64,000 bases of DNA from Pseudophaeobacter sp. EL27 (GCF_900313025.1 NZ_OMPQ01000015.1:505775-569774), one strand, 5' to 3'; positions 34,826-43,684 are shown, counted from the stretch's first letter. Notes: generated by a model from the letters alone, not told the origin. Program-made: numbers and translations.

Positions 34826-35641
34826 TCACACGGCTTCGCGGACCGCACTGAGGAACTGCTGGGTGCGTTCGCGCTGTGGGTTACCAAACAGCTCGGACGG
34901 AGGTCCTTGCTCTTCGATTTTACCGCCGTAGAAAAAGCAAACACGATCTGAAATATCGCGGGCAAACCCCATCTGATGGGTGACCATCAGCATGGTGAGG
35001 TTATGTTCGGAAACCAAACCCCGGATAACATTTGTCACCTCGCCGATCACTTCCGGATCCAGTGCCGAGGTCACCTCGTCAAACAGCATCACCTTGGGGC
35101 GCATGGCCAGTGCCCGGGCGATGGCAACCCGTTGTTGTTGTCCACCTGACAGGCGCGAAGGGTGTTGGTCTTTTTTGGCAATCATGCCGACCAGCTCTAG
35201 CAGCTCTTCCGACCGGTCACGCGCCTCTGCCTTGGAAAGGCCCAGCACCTGAACCGGACCCTCCATGCAGTTTTCCAGCGCCGTCATATGCGGAAACAGG
35301 TTGAAGTGCTGAAAGCACATACCAATGTCGGAGCGACGGCTGTGCAGGTGACGTTCATTGGCCGGCACCAACTGCCCCCCTTTGGGCATATGGGTCAGCG
35401 GCTTACCATCCACATAAATCACGCCGCTGTTGATTTGCTCCAGCGTCATCAACATCCGCAGCACGGTTGTTTTACCTGACCCGGAGGGGCCAATGATCGA
35501 CACCATTTCACCGGCATTGATATCGAGATCAAGATCATCAAGAACGGTCAGCGCGCCGTAGGATTTGCGCACCTTGCGAAAACTCACCATAGGTTTGTTC
35601 TCACCGCTCAACTCGAGTGGAAAACCTGACATATCAAGCAT
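34826..35641 (-). CDS. polar amino acid-type ABC transporter ATPase (EhuA-like)
   Basis: The 271-residue ATPase has Walker A GPSGSGKTT, a Q-loop FQHFNLFPHMT, signature LSGGQQQR, Walker B VMLFDEVTSALDP and the switch His in VTHQMGFA. It matches the HisP/GlnQ/EhuA class. The start is the ATG at 35641, which shares one base with the stop of the preceding permease (TAATG). An upstream open stretch in the same frame is not plausible. It is the last gene of a four-gene importer operon. Confidence 0.94.
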   Translation of the reverse strand: MLDMSGFPLELSGENKPMVSFRKVRKSYGALTVLDDLDLDINAGEMVSIIGPSGSGKTTVLRMLMTLEQINSGVIYVDGKPLTHMPKGGQLVPANERHLHSRRSDIGMCFQHFNLFPHMTALENCMEGPVQVLGLSKAEARDRSEELLELVGMIAKKDQHPSRLSGGQQQRVAIARALAMRPKVMLFDEVTSALDPEVIGEVTNVIRGLVSEHNLTMLMVTHQMGFARDISDRVCFFYGGKIEEQGPPSELFGNPQRERTQQFLSAVREAV

Positions 35642-36309
35642 TATTTCAGTCCCATTTTGCGGCGCACGCGCCCTTCGACCAACCGGATTAGTCCTGCGGC
35701 AGGAAGAGAGATTGCAAGGAAAAGGATGCCAACCATCGTGTAGGGCTCCAGAAAGCGATAGTGCTCGGACCCGATGGCATTGGCCGTGTGAATGAGTTCG
35801 GCGACCCCAATGACGGACAGCATCGGCGTATCCTTGAAGATACCAACCAGATAGTTGCCCATGCCCGAAAGGGCGGATGGAATGGCCTGCGGAATGATGA
35901 CGCGGCGATATTTCTGCACCGTTGTCATGTTCAGCGCGATTGCCGCCTCCCACTGACCTTTGGGCACGCTGTCGATGCCACCGCGATAGACCTCGGAGAG
36001 GTAGCAGGCATAGTGCAGACCAATTGCGATCATCCCCGACATCCAGGGGCTGAGGCGAATACCAAACTGCGGCCCGACGTAGAAGATAAAGAAGATCTGC
36101 AAGAGCAAGGGGGTAGAGCGGATGAATTCAACCAACTCCCGCACCACAAAGGTCAAAGCGCGTGAGGGGCTGCGCTGAGCGATGGCGAGGAAAAGCCCCA
36201 GCACCAAGGCAATGGCATAGCCTGCGCCCGCCGCCAAAAGCGTGTTGCCGGTTGCCACAAAAAGCCGTGGCAAGATTTCCCAGGCGAATTCCCATTTCCA
36301 GTCAAACAT
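35641..36309 (-). CDS. polar amino acid-type ABC transporter permease (EhuD-like)
   Basis: The 222-residue permease has about five helices and the HisM/GlnP signatures ELVEFIRSTPLLLQIFFIFY and GIDSVPKGQWEAAIALNM, the latter being the EAA region. It overlaps the ATPase gene by one base and follows the other permease by three bases. The two permeases form the heterodimeric channel. Confidence 0.94.
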   Translation of the reverse strand: MFDWKWEFAWEILPRLFVATGNTLLAAGAGYAIALVLGLFLAIAQRSPSRALTFVVRELVEFIRSTPLLLQIFFIFYVGPQFGIRLSPWMSGMIAIGLHYACYLSEVYRGGIDSVPKGQWEAAIALNMTTVQKYRRVIIPQAIPSALSGMGNYLVGIFKDTPMLSVIGVAELIHTANAIGSEHYRFLEPYTMVGILFLAISLPAAGLIRLVEGRVRRKMGLK

Positions 36310-36312
36310 GGA

Positions 36313-36978
36313 TCAAGCCCTTCCCATTTTGCGCGCCATATAGGCCTCAAGCCAGCGCATGAAGGGGGTCACCATGAAACGCGCCAATATATAGTAGATC
36401 ACCAGAGCAGCACCAAAGGCCTGGGCCGACAAAAAGGTAGATCCGTTGATCTGCTTGGTCTCGAACATCAGGTCCGCCACTGAGATCAGTGAGACCAGCG
36501 CCGTCCCCTTCAGCAGTTCAATCATCAGATTGCCCCAGGGCGGCAACATATTGACCAAGGCCTGAGGAAGGATGACCCGCCGCATCCGCTGCGCGGGCGA
36601 CATATTAATCGCAAGGGCTGCTTCCCACTGGCCTTTGGGGACAGAAAGAATGCCACCCCGAACCAGCTCAGCCCCGTAGGCGCCGATGTTCATGCCAACC
36701 GCCACGTAGCCGGCGGTGAACTTGTCGATCGACACACCAAACAGCGGCAAAACAAAGAAGATCCAATAGAGCTGAATCAAGAGCGAGGTGCCACGAAAGA
36801 TCTCGATATAGGTCACGGCAGTGGCGCGAACCAATTTGTTGGGGGAGAGTTTCATCAGGCCCATTATCAGGGCGACGGTCACCCCAAGAAGGGTCGCGAG
36901 AAAGAACTGTGCAACAGTCATTCCGGTTCCGGCCAACAGGCGTGGCCAGTATTGGGCAACGAAATCAAAGATATTCAT
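36313..36978 (-). CDS. polar amino acid-type ABC transporter permease (EhuC-like)
   Basis: The 221-residue permease resembles its neighbour: TYIEIFRGTSLLIQLYWIFF and GGILSVPKGQWEAALAINMS. About five transmembrane helices are visible. It lies 70 bp downstream of the binding-protein gene and three bases before the second permease. Confidence 0.94.
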   Translation of the reverse strand: MNIFDFVAQYWPRLLAGTGMTVAQFFLATLLGVTVALIMGLMKLSPNKLVRATAVTYIEIFRGTSLLIQLYWIFFVLPLFGVSIDKFTAGYVAVGMNIGAYGAELVRGGILSVPKGQWEAALAINMSPAQRMRRVILPQALVNMLPPWGNLMIELLKGTALVSLISVADLMFETKQINGSTFLSAQAFGAALVIYYILARFMVTPFMRWLEAYMARKMGRA

Positions 36979-37048
36979 GGATCCGCTCTGCTATCTTAGG
37001 AAACGTGCAAATTGCGGCGAGCCTCAACAAGGCCCGCCGCTTGGATGC

Positions 37049-37897
37049 TTAGCGGTTGCCGCAAACCCATTCTGCGGATTTGTCGCCGGGCAGATGCGAA
37101 GGCGTGTAACCGTACTCAGATACTGAATTCAGCATAGCTTCGGAGCCGACATAGCCTGCAAGGGCCGCGTTGAACTTGGTCATGAATTCAGAGTCTTCGT
37201 CACGAAAGCCGATGCCAACCCAGTTCTTTGTCCACTCAGGCAGAGCCGACGGGTCAGTAACCTCAAAGGCCCCCTCGGACTGTTCTGCCAGATACAGAGC
37301 TTCAAAATAGGTCAGAGCCGCCGCATCCGCGCGCTGCGCCTTCATTGCGGCCAGCGTTTCGGTTGGTCCGGGAACCTGCATCATCTGTGCGTCGGTCAGA
37401 CCTTCCTTGCGCGAGGCCTCAACCGTGTTTGCGCCGGAATACATAATCAGCGTCGCATCTTCCTGCGCCACAACATCTTTGTAGTTGTTGATGTTCTTGG
37501 GGTTTCCTGCAGGCACCAGGAAAGCGTCGCCCATCGAACCGATTGGCTCGGAGAAGGCGATGTTTTCGCAACGACTGTTGAGAATATACAGACCACCGGT
37601 GATCATGTCATAGCGGTTTGCCTTCAGGCCCGGGATCAAGCCCCCCCATTCGGTGACGGTGGTTTCCACCTCGGAGTGGCCCATTTCGGCCAGGATACCC
37701 AGCGCGATTTCATTCACAAAGCCTTTGGCGTCGCCATTCTCATCCGGAAAGCCCCAGATTGGAATATTGGAAAAGCCAATACGGATTGGCTCACCCGCCG
37801 CGATCCGGTCATCAATTGGGCCAGCAACAGCTGCAACCGTGCTGAGAACTGTCGCGGCAACTGCGGTGCCGAGTGTCTTAAGTAGTTTGTAAGTCAT
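37049..37897 (-). CDS. periplasmic substrate-binding protein, family 3 (EhuB-like)
   Basis: The 282-residue protein has a Sec signal peptide (LLKTLGTAVAATVLSTVAAV, cleaved near AGP) and the family 3 binding fold. The segment TEWGGLIPGLKANRYDMITG, followed by RCENIAFSEP and GDAFLVPAGNPKN, closely recalls EhuB, the ectoine-binding protein, from memory. That supports a small zwitterionic or betaine-like ligand rather than a standard amino acid. It is the first gene of the importer operon and lies ~290 bp downstream of shared regulatory element B. Confidence 0.9.
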   Translation of the reverse strand: MTYKLLKTLGTAVAATVLSTVAAVAGPIDDRIAAGEPIRIGFSNIPIWGFPDENGDAKGFVNEIALGILAEMGHSEVETTVTEWGGLIPGLKANRYDMITGGLYILNSRCENIAFSEPIGSMGDAFLVPAGNPKNINNYKDVVAQEDATLIMYSGANTVEASRKEGLTDAQMMQVPGPTETLAAMKAQRADAAALTYFEALYLAEQSEGAFEVTDPSALPEWTKNWVGIGFRDEDSEFMTKFNAALAGYVGSEAMLNSVSEYGYTPSHLPGDKSAEWVCGNR

Positions 37898-38275
37898 AGG
37901 TTCCTCCCAGAAGTAAACTTGTCGTCGATGTGGAGCACGCCACCGTCACCTGAGACGGTCCGATACTGCCTTTGCCACGCCCACGCGCCCTCCCTGATGG
38001 TGAGAGCAAAACAGATCCTGCGCGCGGGTCGTGAATTCCCTAGTGTTATGAAGAACCTCCCGGAACCTCATGGTTTTGATATAGCCATCGCCCAAAAGAG
38101 CTTGCAGTGGCGGGTGCTTCATCTGGTCAAATCGCCCCATATTTAGGGGTGATTTCACCTCCTCCTCCAAAGTTCGAACCAGCCTATTGGCAAAAATCCG
38201 CATTTCAAAATGACCTTTCCTATCACCTTATGATAACCACAGGTTTTGATAGATCATTTTCGAAACCTCTTCCCC
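37898..38275. other. 378-bp regulatory region upstream of the importer operon
   Basis: This gap separates the binding-protein start from the end of the dimethylglycine-dehydrogenase-like gene. No gene is seen. Its right part (38185-38250) holds the second copy of the shared element. CCCCATATTTAGGGG at about 38136-38150 is a short palindrome that may act as terminator or operator. Confidence 0.5.
38185..38250. promoter_or_regulatory. shared regulatory element, copy B (upstream of importer operon)
   Basis: Bases here align with the lysR upstream element: ATTG(T/G)CA, GCATTTCAAAATGAC and TATGATAACC, with the same 23-bp distance between CAAAATGAC and TATGATAACC. The conservation in otherwise unrelated flanks points to a common regulator, most simply the LysR encoded at 33938. 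Confidence 0.65.
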
Positions 38276-40732
38276 CTAGCCGCCCGTCAACATGCGTTTG
38301 CTCTGCGGGTCATAAAACGGTGCAAGGCTGACATCCGCCTTGATGCTCCTGCCCTCCACCAGAACTGTGAACTCTCCCTTTTCCACCGAAGCCTTGTCTG
38401 CTTCCCCCTCGGGAAGGTTCAATAGGCACAGGCCAACAGCGCCCCCTAGGGTTTGCCCCCAGGCTCCGGCAGTAACGTAGCCCGCGATTTTGCCATCACG
38501 CAGTACCGGCTCGTTGTGGTGCAAAAGCGGCTCTGGATCTTGCAGTTTGACCGAACACAGGAAGGGGCCTTTGTTCTCGGCCTTGCGGGCCAGATAGGCA
38601 TCGCGACCAATAAAGGGGATGTCTTTTTTGGTCTTGCAGACAAATTCCATGCCCAATTGATGCGGTGCTTCGGTATAGGCCATCTCGTGACCCCAATGCA
38701 CAAAACCCTTTTCCAGTCGTAGCGCGTTCAAAGCCTCACCTCCGATCAGGCGCAGACCGTCGTTTTCCCCTGCCTGCATCAAGACTTCAAAGACATGTTC
38801 GGCAAAATCCGGGGTGATAAAGATCTCCCAACCCATTTCACCGGAATAGGACAGTCGTTGCGCAAATACCGGGGCGTGCCCGATGTGGAAATGCTTCAGG
38901 CTGTTGAAGGGGAAGGCTTCATTCGAGGCATCAATGCCGCCGACCTTCTGCAACAGATCACGGCTTTTGGGCCCCATGATGCCCAGCACGCCATAGGCAG
39001 AGGTCGCATCCCGCAGACGCACATCTTCACCGGGCTGAATCAAATCACGCAGATGCAGATAGTCGCGCCGGGTATGCGAGATCGAGCTCATCACCATAAA
39101 GCTATCATCGCCGTGACGTGCCACGGTGACATCGCTTTCAATGCCACCGCGTTCGTTCAGCATCAGCGTATAGGCGACCCGGCCAGTCTTCATGGCCATA
39201 TTGTTGGTGCAGGCGCGCTGCAGGAAGCTCTCAGCATCTTTGCCTTCGACCATCAGCTTGCCCAACATGGTGTAATCGATCATCGCCACACCTTCGCGCG
39301 CGGCTTTTTGCTCCTCCAGCGCGTAGTTAAACCAGTTCTGGCGACCAAAGCTGTATTCATATTTTGGTTCCACCCCTTCCGGGGCGAACCAACCGGGGCG
39401 CTCCCAGCCCTGGGTCTCGGCAAAGCAGGCACCACGTGCCTTCATCGCGTGATAGAATGGCGTGCGGCGCAGATTACGCGCGGTTTCACGCTGGCGGTTT
39501 GGCCAATGCATCGCATAGGTCAGCACCAGAGTTTCCGGGCAGCGTTCCTGCAAATAGGGATCTCGTGCCTGGAATTCTTCGCAGCGTTTGGGATCCATCT
39601 CGCTCAGATCAATCGGCGGATGCCCGTCGATGATCCATTGCGCCAATGCCCGTCCAGCTCCGGAACCAGACTGGATACCCGTGGAGTTCACCCCACCCAA
39701 CACAAAATAGTTCGAGATATCCGGCGCCTGCCCCAGGATAAAGCGGCCATCGTAAGAATAGCTTTCAGGCCCATTAAAAAAGGTGCGAATTCCAGTTTCC
39801 TGCAACAGAGGCACCCGGTTCATCGCCAGCTCCAGCACCTCCATCACATCGTCTTCGACAAAAGGCAGACTGTCGTATTCAAAACTCTCCGAAATACCCT
39901 TCATGCCCCAGGGCTTGGCCTGGAAATGGGCAAAACCAAAGAGCAGCTTGCCGGCGTCTTCCTTCCAATAGGTGCCATCACAATAAGAACGCAGAACCGG
40001 CAGATCGCTGGGCAGATTGTCAATCGCCTCAGTGACCAGATAGTAATGCTCGCAGGCGTGCAGCGGCACACCCACGCCGTTTTGACGGCCCAGTTCACGC
40101 GCCCACATGCCACCGCAGTTGACCACATAATCCGCGCGGATGGTGCCTTGGTCGGTGCGCACACCGACGGCTTTGCCACCCTCGGTCAGAACCTCTTCGA
40201 CCTTGGTATATTCAAAGATCTTGGCACCACGCATCCGGGCGCCTTTGGCCAGGGCCGTGGTCAGGTCCACCGGGTTGGCGGAACCATCGCTGGGCATATA
40301 GATGCCACCCTGAACACCATCCGGGTTCATCAATGGCCAACGCTCTTTGATTTCGGCCGTTTCCAGATAATGCGCTTCAATGCCAAAGAGGGCGGCAAAA
40401 TCCGCTTTGCGCTTTAGCTCTGCCATGCGCTCATTATTGGTGGCAACCGAGATGGAGCCCGAGCGGCGGTAGCCGGGGTTCTGGCCGGTCTCGGCCTCGA
40501 TTTCTTCCAGCAGTTCGATGCCGTATTTGGCAAAGGCGGTGGTCGCATGGCTGCCCTGCAGCTGCCCAACCAGCCCGGCCGCATGCCAGGTGGTCCCCGA
40601 GGTCAGCTGTTTGCGCTCCAACAAAACAACATCGGTAAGACCCTGTTTGGCCAAATGATAGGCCACAGAGCAGCCATGGATACCGCCGCCAATAATGACG
40701 ACCGTTGCCTGCGATGGGATTTGCTTGTTCAT
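38276..40732 (-). CDS. FAD-dependent dimethylglycine/sarcosine dehydrogenase-like protein with GcvT domain
   Basis: The 818-residue protein has an N-terminal DAO flavoprotein domain (TVVIIGGGIHGCSVAYHLAK, residues ~10-400) and a C-terminal folate-binding aminomethyltransferase domain (~430-810, e.g. DYTMLGKLMVEGKDAESFLQ and RLEKGFVHWGHEMAYTEAPH). This architecture is that of dimethylglycine dehydrogenase and mitochondrial-type sarcosine dehydrogenase. It would remove an N-methyl group as methylene-THF. It is 18 bp downstream of the second M24 gene and shares an operon with it and the second EutA-like gene. Confidence 0.92.
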   Translation of the reverse strand: MNKQIPSQATVVIIGGGIHGCSVAYHLAKQGLTDVVLLERKQLTSGTTWHAAGLVGQLQGSHATTAFAKYGIELLEEIEAETGQNPGYRRSGSISVATNNERMAELKRKADFAALFGIEAHYLETAEIKERWPLMNPDGVQGGIYMPSDGSANPVDLTTALAKGARMRGAKIFEYTKVEEVLTEGGKAVGVRTDQGTIRADYVVNCGGMWARELGRQNGVGVPLHACEHYYLVTEAIDNLPSDLPVLRSYCDGTYWKEDAGKLLFGFAHFQAKPWGMKGISESFEYDSLPFVEDDVMEVLELAMNRVPLLQETGIRTFFNGPESYSYDGRFILGQAPDISNYFVLGGVNSTGIQSGSGAGRALAQWIIDGHPPIDLSEMDPKRCEEFQARDPYLQERCPETLVLTYAMHWPNRQRETARNLRRTPFYHAMKARGACFAETQGWERPGWFAPEGVEPKYEYSFGRQNWFNYALEEQKAAREGVAMIDYTMLGKLMVEGKDAESFLQRACTNNMAMKTGRVAYTLMLNERGGIESDVTVARHGDDSFMVMSSISHTRRDYLHLRDLIQPGEDVRLRDATSAYGVLGIMGPKSRDLLQKVGGIDASNEAFPFNSLKHFHIGHAPVFAQRLSYSGEMGWEIFITPDFAEHVFEVLMQAGENDGLRLIGGEALNALRLEKGFVHWGHEMAYTEAPHQLGMEFVCKTKKDIPFIGRDAYLARKAENKGPFLCSVKLQDPEPLLHHNEPVLRDGKIAGYVTAGAWGQTLGGAVGLCLLNLPEGEADKASVEKGEFTVLVEGRSIKADVSLAPFYDPQSKRMLTGG

Positions 40733-40750
40733 AGTCTTTGGCCTGTCGAA

Positions 40751-41929
40751 TTAGGTAATGATTGGAAGTTCGCGCGCCGCCCGGCGCGTCAGTAGCTCGG
40801 CGCCATCCTCTCGGATGACGATGTTCTCTTCGTGCAGCATCATTTTGCCGTCGCCAAAGGCCAGACCGGGCTCAAGTGTCAGCACCATTCCGGCCTGAAT
40901 GACGGTGTCATCCCCAGGCATCAACGAGGGCCACTCGGTCACCTGCATGCCCAGCCCGTGGCCCATCCGGCCAATCTGATGGCCACTACAACCGCCCTCT
41001 TCCAACACCTGCGCCATCGCGGCCCAGAGCTCGGTTGTGGTCAGCCCGGGACGCGCTGCCTGCAATCCGGCCTCGGTGGCCCGCCAGGCCAGGTCATAGG
41101 CGGATTTTGCCGCATCTGAGGCATGGCCGAAGGCAAAGTTGCGGTCAAAATCGCAACTGTAGCCATCATACAGCGCGCCTGTATCCAGGAGCAGCATGTC
41201 GCCCTCGGCTATCAGCCGATCCGAAGGGCGGTTGATCACATCCTCAAATCCGCCGGGGCCCGAGCTGCCCACCAGATAGGGCACATCATCAGCGCCCTTT
41301 TGCAGCAGATCGATCTTGAATTTGGCAAAGGCCTGACGTTCGCTATCGCCTGCCTTGATGTAGCCTGGCAGATCCTCAAAGGCGGCAGAGGCAATGCTGC
41401 ACATGCGGGCGATCTTGGCGATCTCAGCCTCGGACTTTACCATCCGCAGGCTGCGCACCACTTCGGTTGCATCCGCCAGCGCAACACCCTCCACCCCGGC
41501 TTGTAATTTGGCCAGATCCGCCGCAGGCATGCGCACATGGGTCTCATGCCCCATCGGCAGGCCCAAGACACCGCCACCGGGCATCACTTCCCGCAGCGTG
41601 TCAGTGAGCAGGGAAATGCCATCATCCTCGGGCTGCGGTGCCAGCCAGGTGCGGATATCCGTGACCCAGGTCAGCGACATGCTAGGACCGCCGATCTCTG
41701 GGATCACGGCAATTGGCGCACCTTTCGCCGGGATCACAACAAACCAAGGGCGCGTTGGGCTCAGCCAGAAGATGGTATCAAACCCGGTGAAGTACCGCAC
41801 CTCGGGTTCCGTTGTCAGCAACATGGCATCCAGGCCTAGCCCCGCCATGATCTTTTGGGCCGCTTCGGTTCGCTGCTCAAATTCAGCGGTAGTAAAGCCG
41901 CGGGTGGCTATGGGATGCAGATCCAACAT
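40751..41929 (-). CDS. M24 family metallohydrolase (Xaa-Pro peptidase / DoeA-like)
   Basis: The 392-residue protein keeps the canonical M24 dinuclear metal ligands, unlike the other M24 protein in this cluster. It has two Asp in LLLDTGALYDGYSCDFDRNF, His in GHGLGMQV, Glu in LTLEPGL and Glu in LHEENIVI. The N-terminal domain (residues 1-160) is the usual creatinase-N-like half. Homologues include Xaa-Pro aminopeptidases and ectoine hydrolase DoeA/EutD. In this context it probably hydrolyses an amide or C-N bond in the pathway substrate. Start ATG 41929; the EutA-like gene ends four bases upstream. Confidence 0.88.
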   Translation of the reverse strand: MLDLHPIATRGFTTAEFEQRTEAAQKIMAGLGLDAMLLTTEPEVRYFTGFDTIFWLSPTRPWFVVIPAKGAPIAVIPEIGGPSMSLTWVTDIRTWLAPQPEDDGISLLTDTLREVMPGGGVLGLPMGHETHVRMPAADLAKLQAGVEGVALADATEVVRSLRMVKSEAEIAKIARMCSIASAAFEDLPGYIKAGDSERQAFAKFKIDLLQKGADDVPYLVGSSGPGGFEDVINRPSDRLIAEGDMLLLDTGALYDGYSCDFDRNFAFGHASDAAKSAYDLAWRATEAGLQAARPGLTTTELWAAMAQVLEEGGCSGHQIGRMGHGLGMQVTEWPSLMPGDDTVIQAGMVLTLEPGLAFGDGKMMLHEENIVIREDGAELLTRRAARELPIIT

Positions 41930-41933
41930 CTGT

Positions 41934-42716
41934 TCAATCCTCAGCGTTGAGTTGGTGTTGAAAGATCGAACCGGCACCTGCGATACAATCCGTGACCCCA
42001 GCCAACCGGGCCAGGTGCCAGGCGGTGGCCTGATTGCTGGACAAAACGGGTTTGCCTAGAAACGCCTCGGCTTCGGCAATGACAGACAGAACGCGCAGGC
42101 TGGTGCAGGAGACAAAGATGCCATCGCAATCCTCTCGCTGGCCCACCTGTTTGATCGCCGTCAGGATGCTGTCAGTCGAAATGCGGGCGACCTTGAAATC
42201 ATCGGATTCGTTAAAGGTTCCAATCGCGTTCACCTCAAACCCAGCGGCCGCGAGATTGTCACGCATCTCCACCGTGACATCAGGCGCATAAGGGGTAATC
42301 AAGGCGATGCGCCTCACCCCCAATGCCTGTAGCGCTGCCTTGCTAGCCGTTATCGGATTGCTGGTCTTGGCGCCCGGATGCTGGGCCCGCAGGATTTCAT
42401 CCACCCGGCCCTCACCAATCATCGTGGCACCAGAGGTGCAGCAATACCCAATTGCATCAAACTCAAAAGAGGCTGGCAACAACCCTGCTGCGACGGGCAG
42501 ATCAGCCTCCATTTTGCGCAGGGTATCGCAGGTCACTTCCATCTCGTTGGGAATGCGCGCGTGATACAGCACCACCCCCTCTCGGTGTAGGAGCGTAGCA
42601 AACTCATGCTCGATGGTCTGATCAGATTGCAAAACAATCATGCCGATCCGCGCACGCGCGCCCAAACCGCTGTCCTGGGACGCACTGAGATTCTGGATGT
42701 CAGGTTCGCGGCTCAT
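41934..42716 (-). CDS. maleate isomerase / Asp-Glu racemase superfamily protein (EutA-like), copy 2
   Basis: The 260-residue protein shows the two-cysteine racemase-superfamily layout: FDAIGYCCTSGATMIGEGRV near residue 95 and GIFVSCTSLRVLSVI near 205, ending with SSNQATAWHLARLAGV. IGMIVLQSDQTIEHEF at the N-terminus matches EutA-type proteins of ectoine clusters, from memory. It differs strongly from the first copy at 31877 in sequence but has the same partner type. Start ATG 42716 (MSREPDIQNL). It is the first gene of the operon facing the GntR regulator. Confidence 0.86.
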   Translation of the reverse strand: MSREPDIQNLSASQDSGLGARARIGMIVLQSDQTIEHEFATLLHREGVVLYHARIPNEMEVTCDTLRKMEADLPVAAGLLPASFEFDAIGYCCTSGATMIGEGRVDEILRAQHPGAKTSNPITASKAALQALGVRRIALITPYAPDVTVEMRDNLAAAGFEVNAIGTFNESDDFKVARISTDSILTAIKQVGQREDCDGIFVSCTSLRVLSVIAEAEAFLGKPVLSSNQATAWHLARLAGVTDCIAGAGSIFQHQLNAED

Positions 42717-42825
42717 CTGCTGTGCTCCGAAACAAAATGGGTCAACGCTGCTCTCCCTGCAAACCGCCTCGCACCTTGAAATCCATGGCCATGCCATGCA
42801 GTCAGGAGGAGATCTCTTGAGAATC

Positions 42826-42855
42826 TGGTATAGACCAGCAATCTGGTATATACCA
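42826..42855. promoter_or_regulatory. tandem GntR/HutC-type operators
   Basis: Two palindromes, TGGTATAGACCA (42826-42837) and TGGTATATACCA (42844-42855), lie 18 bp apart centre to centre in the divergent region between the EutA-like gene and gntR. The TGGT-N4-ACCA pattern is the classic site of HutC-subfamily GntR repressors. The second site is 26 bp before the gntR start, so autoregulation and control of the divergent operon are both likely. Confidence 0.82.
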
Positions 42856-42881
42856 AGAAAAAACTTTGAAAGCTAAATTGA

Positions 42882-43625
42882 ATGAGCCTGCCTGATAGAA
42901 ACTTTAAGAATAAAGAGCCTGCATTTCAGAAGGTTATCGATCACTTTCGATCTCAAATTCGCAGTGGTGCACTGATGGAACATGCGGCTCTTCCATCTGA
43001 ACGTGCCCTCGGGGACCAGTTTTCCATCAGTAGAATGACAGCGCGCCGAGCTCTCTTGGCGCTCGAAATGGAGGGGCTGGCCTATAGTTCTGAGCGCCGC
43101 GGGCGTTTTGTTTCACCGCAAAGACTGACCTATGACATCAGCAAAACGGTCAGCTTTTCCGAACATGCTGAGGATGACGCACTGGGGCTGAAGATCGAAC
43201 TGGTATCAAAAGAAGTGACCCGAGCCTCCCCGCTGATCGCAGCCAAATTGGGTGTGGAGGAAGGGAGAGAGCTGTATAAATACACACGGTTGTTCCGCCT
43301 CAAGGGCCACCCAGCTTTTGTTGAAGTAGAGTTTGCGATTGCGGATCTGTTTCCCGAGATGTTCAGCCATAACCTTGAGCAATCTACAACGCGTCTTATG
43401 GAGCAGGAATATAACATTCCGTCTCATTCTGGTGACATCTCCATTCGCATGCGTGCATTGAATGAAGAGGAGTCCAGACTCCTGGGACTGCCAACCTATC
43501 ACGCAGGCATCGAATTGGAGCAGGTGATTTTTGACTCCAACGGCCAAGCATTCTGTTATGGGCGGCAAATCTGGCGAGGCGAACTGGCTGAGTTCACGGC
43601 GCATGCTGTAGTCCGCGACCGGTAG
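42882..43625 (+). CDS. GntR-family regulator, HutC subfamily with UTRA domain
   Basis: The 247-residue protein has an N-terminal winged HTH (ALPSERALGDQFSISRMTAR, then LEMEGLAYSSERRGRFV) and a C-terminal UTRA ligand-binding domain (about 90-240). The ending FDSNGQAFCYGRQIWRGELA is typical of UTRA. It probably represses the divergent EutA-like/M24/dehydrogenase operon and itself through the tandem palindromes in between, with a pathway metabolite as inducer. Confidence 0.93.
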   Translation: MSLPDRNFKNKEPAFQKVIDHFRSQIRSGALMEHAALPSERALGDQFSISRMTARRALLALEMEGLAYSSERRGRFVSPQRLTYDISKTVSFSEHAEDDALGLKIELVSKEVTRASPLIAAKLGVEEGRELYKYTRLFRLKGHPAFVEVEFAIADLFPEMFSHNLEQSTTRLMEQEYNIPSHSGDISIRMRALNEEESRLLGLPTYHAGIELEQVIFDSNGQAFCYGRQIWRGELAEFTAHAVVRDR

Positions 43626-43684
43626 ATGGCGCGCTCCAGGCCCATATCACAGGAGCTTCCAGTCGGTAGGATCCTTAGGCTCTG

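Noticed and set aside
38795-40417. Long plus-strand open frame (540 codons) opposite the dimethylglycine-dehydrogenase-like gene
   Set aside because: The minus-strand gene has clear flavin and GcvT features along its whole length; the antisense product is His/Gln/Arg-rich without a known fold.
25562-40732. Idea that this is the standard glycine betaine pathway (GbcAB, DgcAB, SoxBDAG)
   Set aside because: No GbcB reductase or DgcB-like partner is seen, and the M24 and EutA-like enzymes are not part of that pathway.
25562-43625. Idea that the island is a standard ectoine-degradation cluster
   Set aside because: eutB, eutC and eutE/doeB homologues are missing and N-demethylating enzymes take their place.
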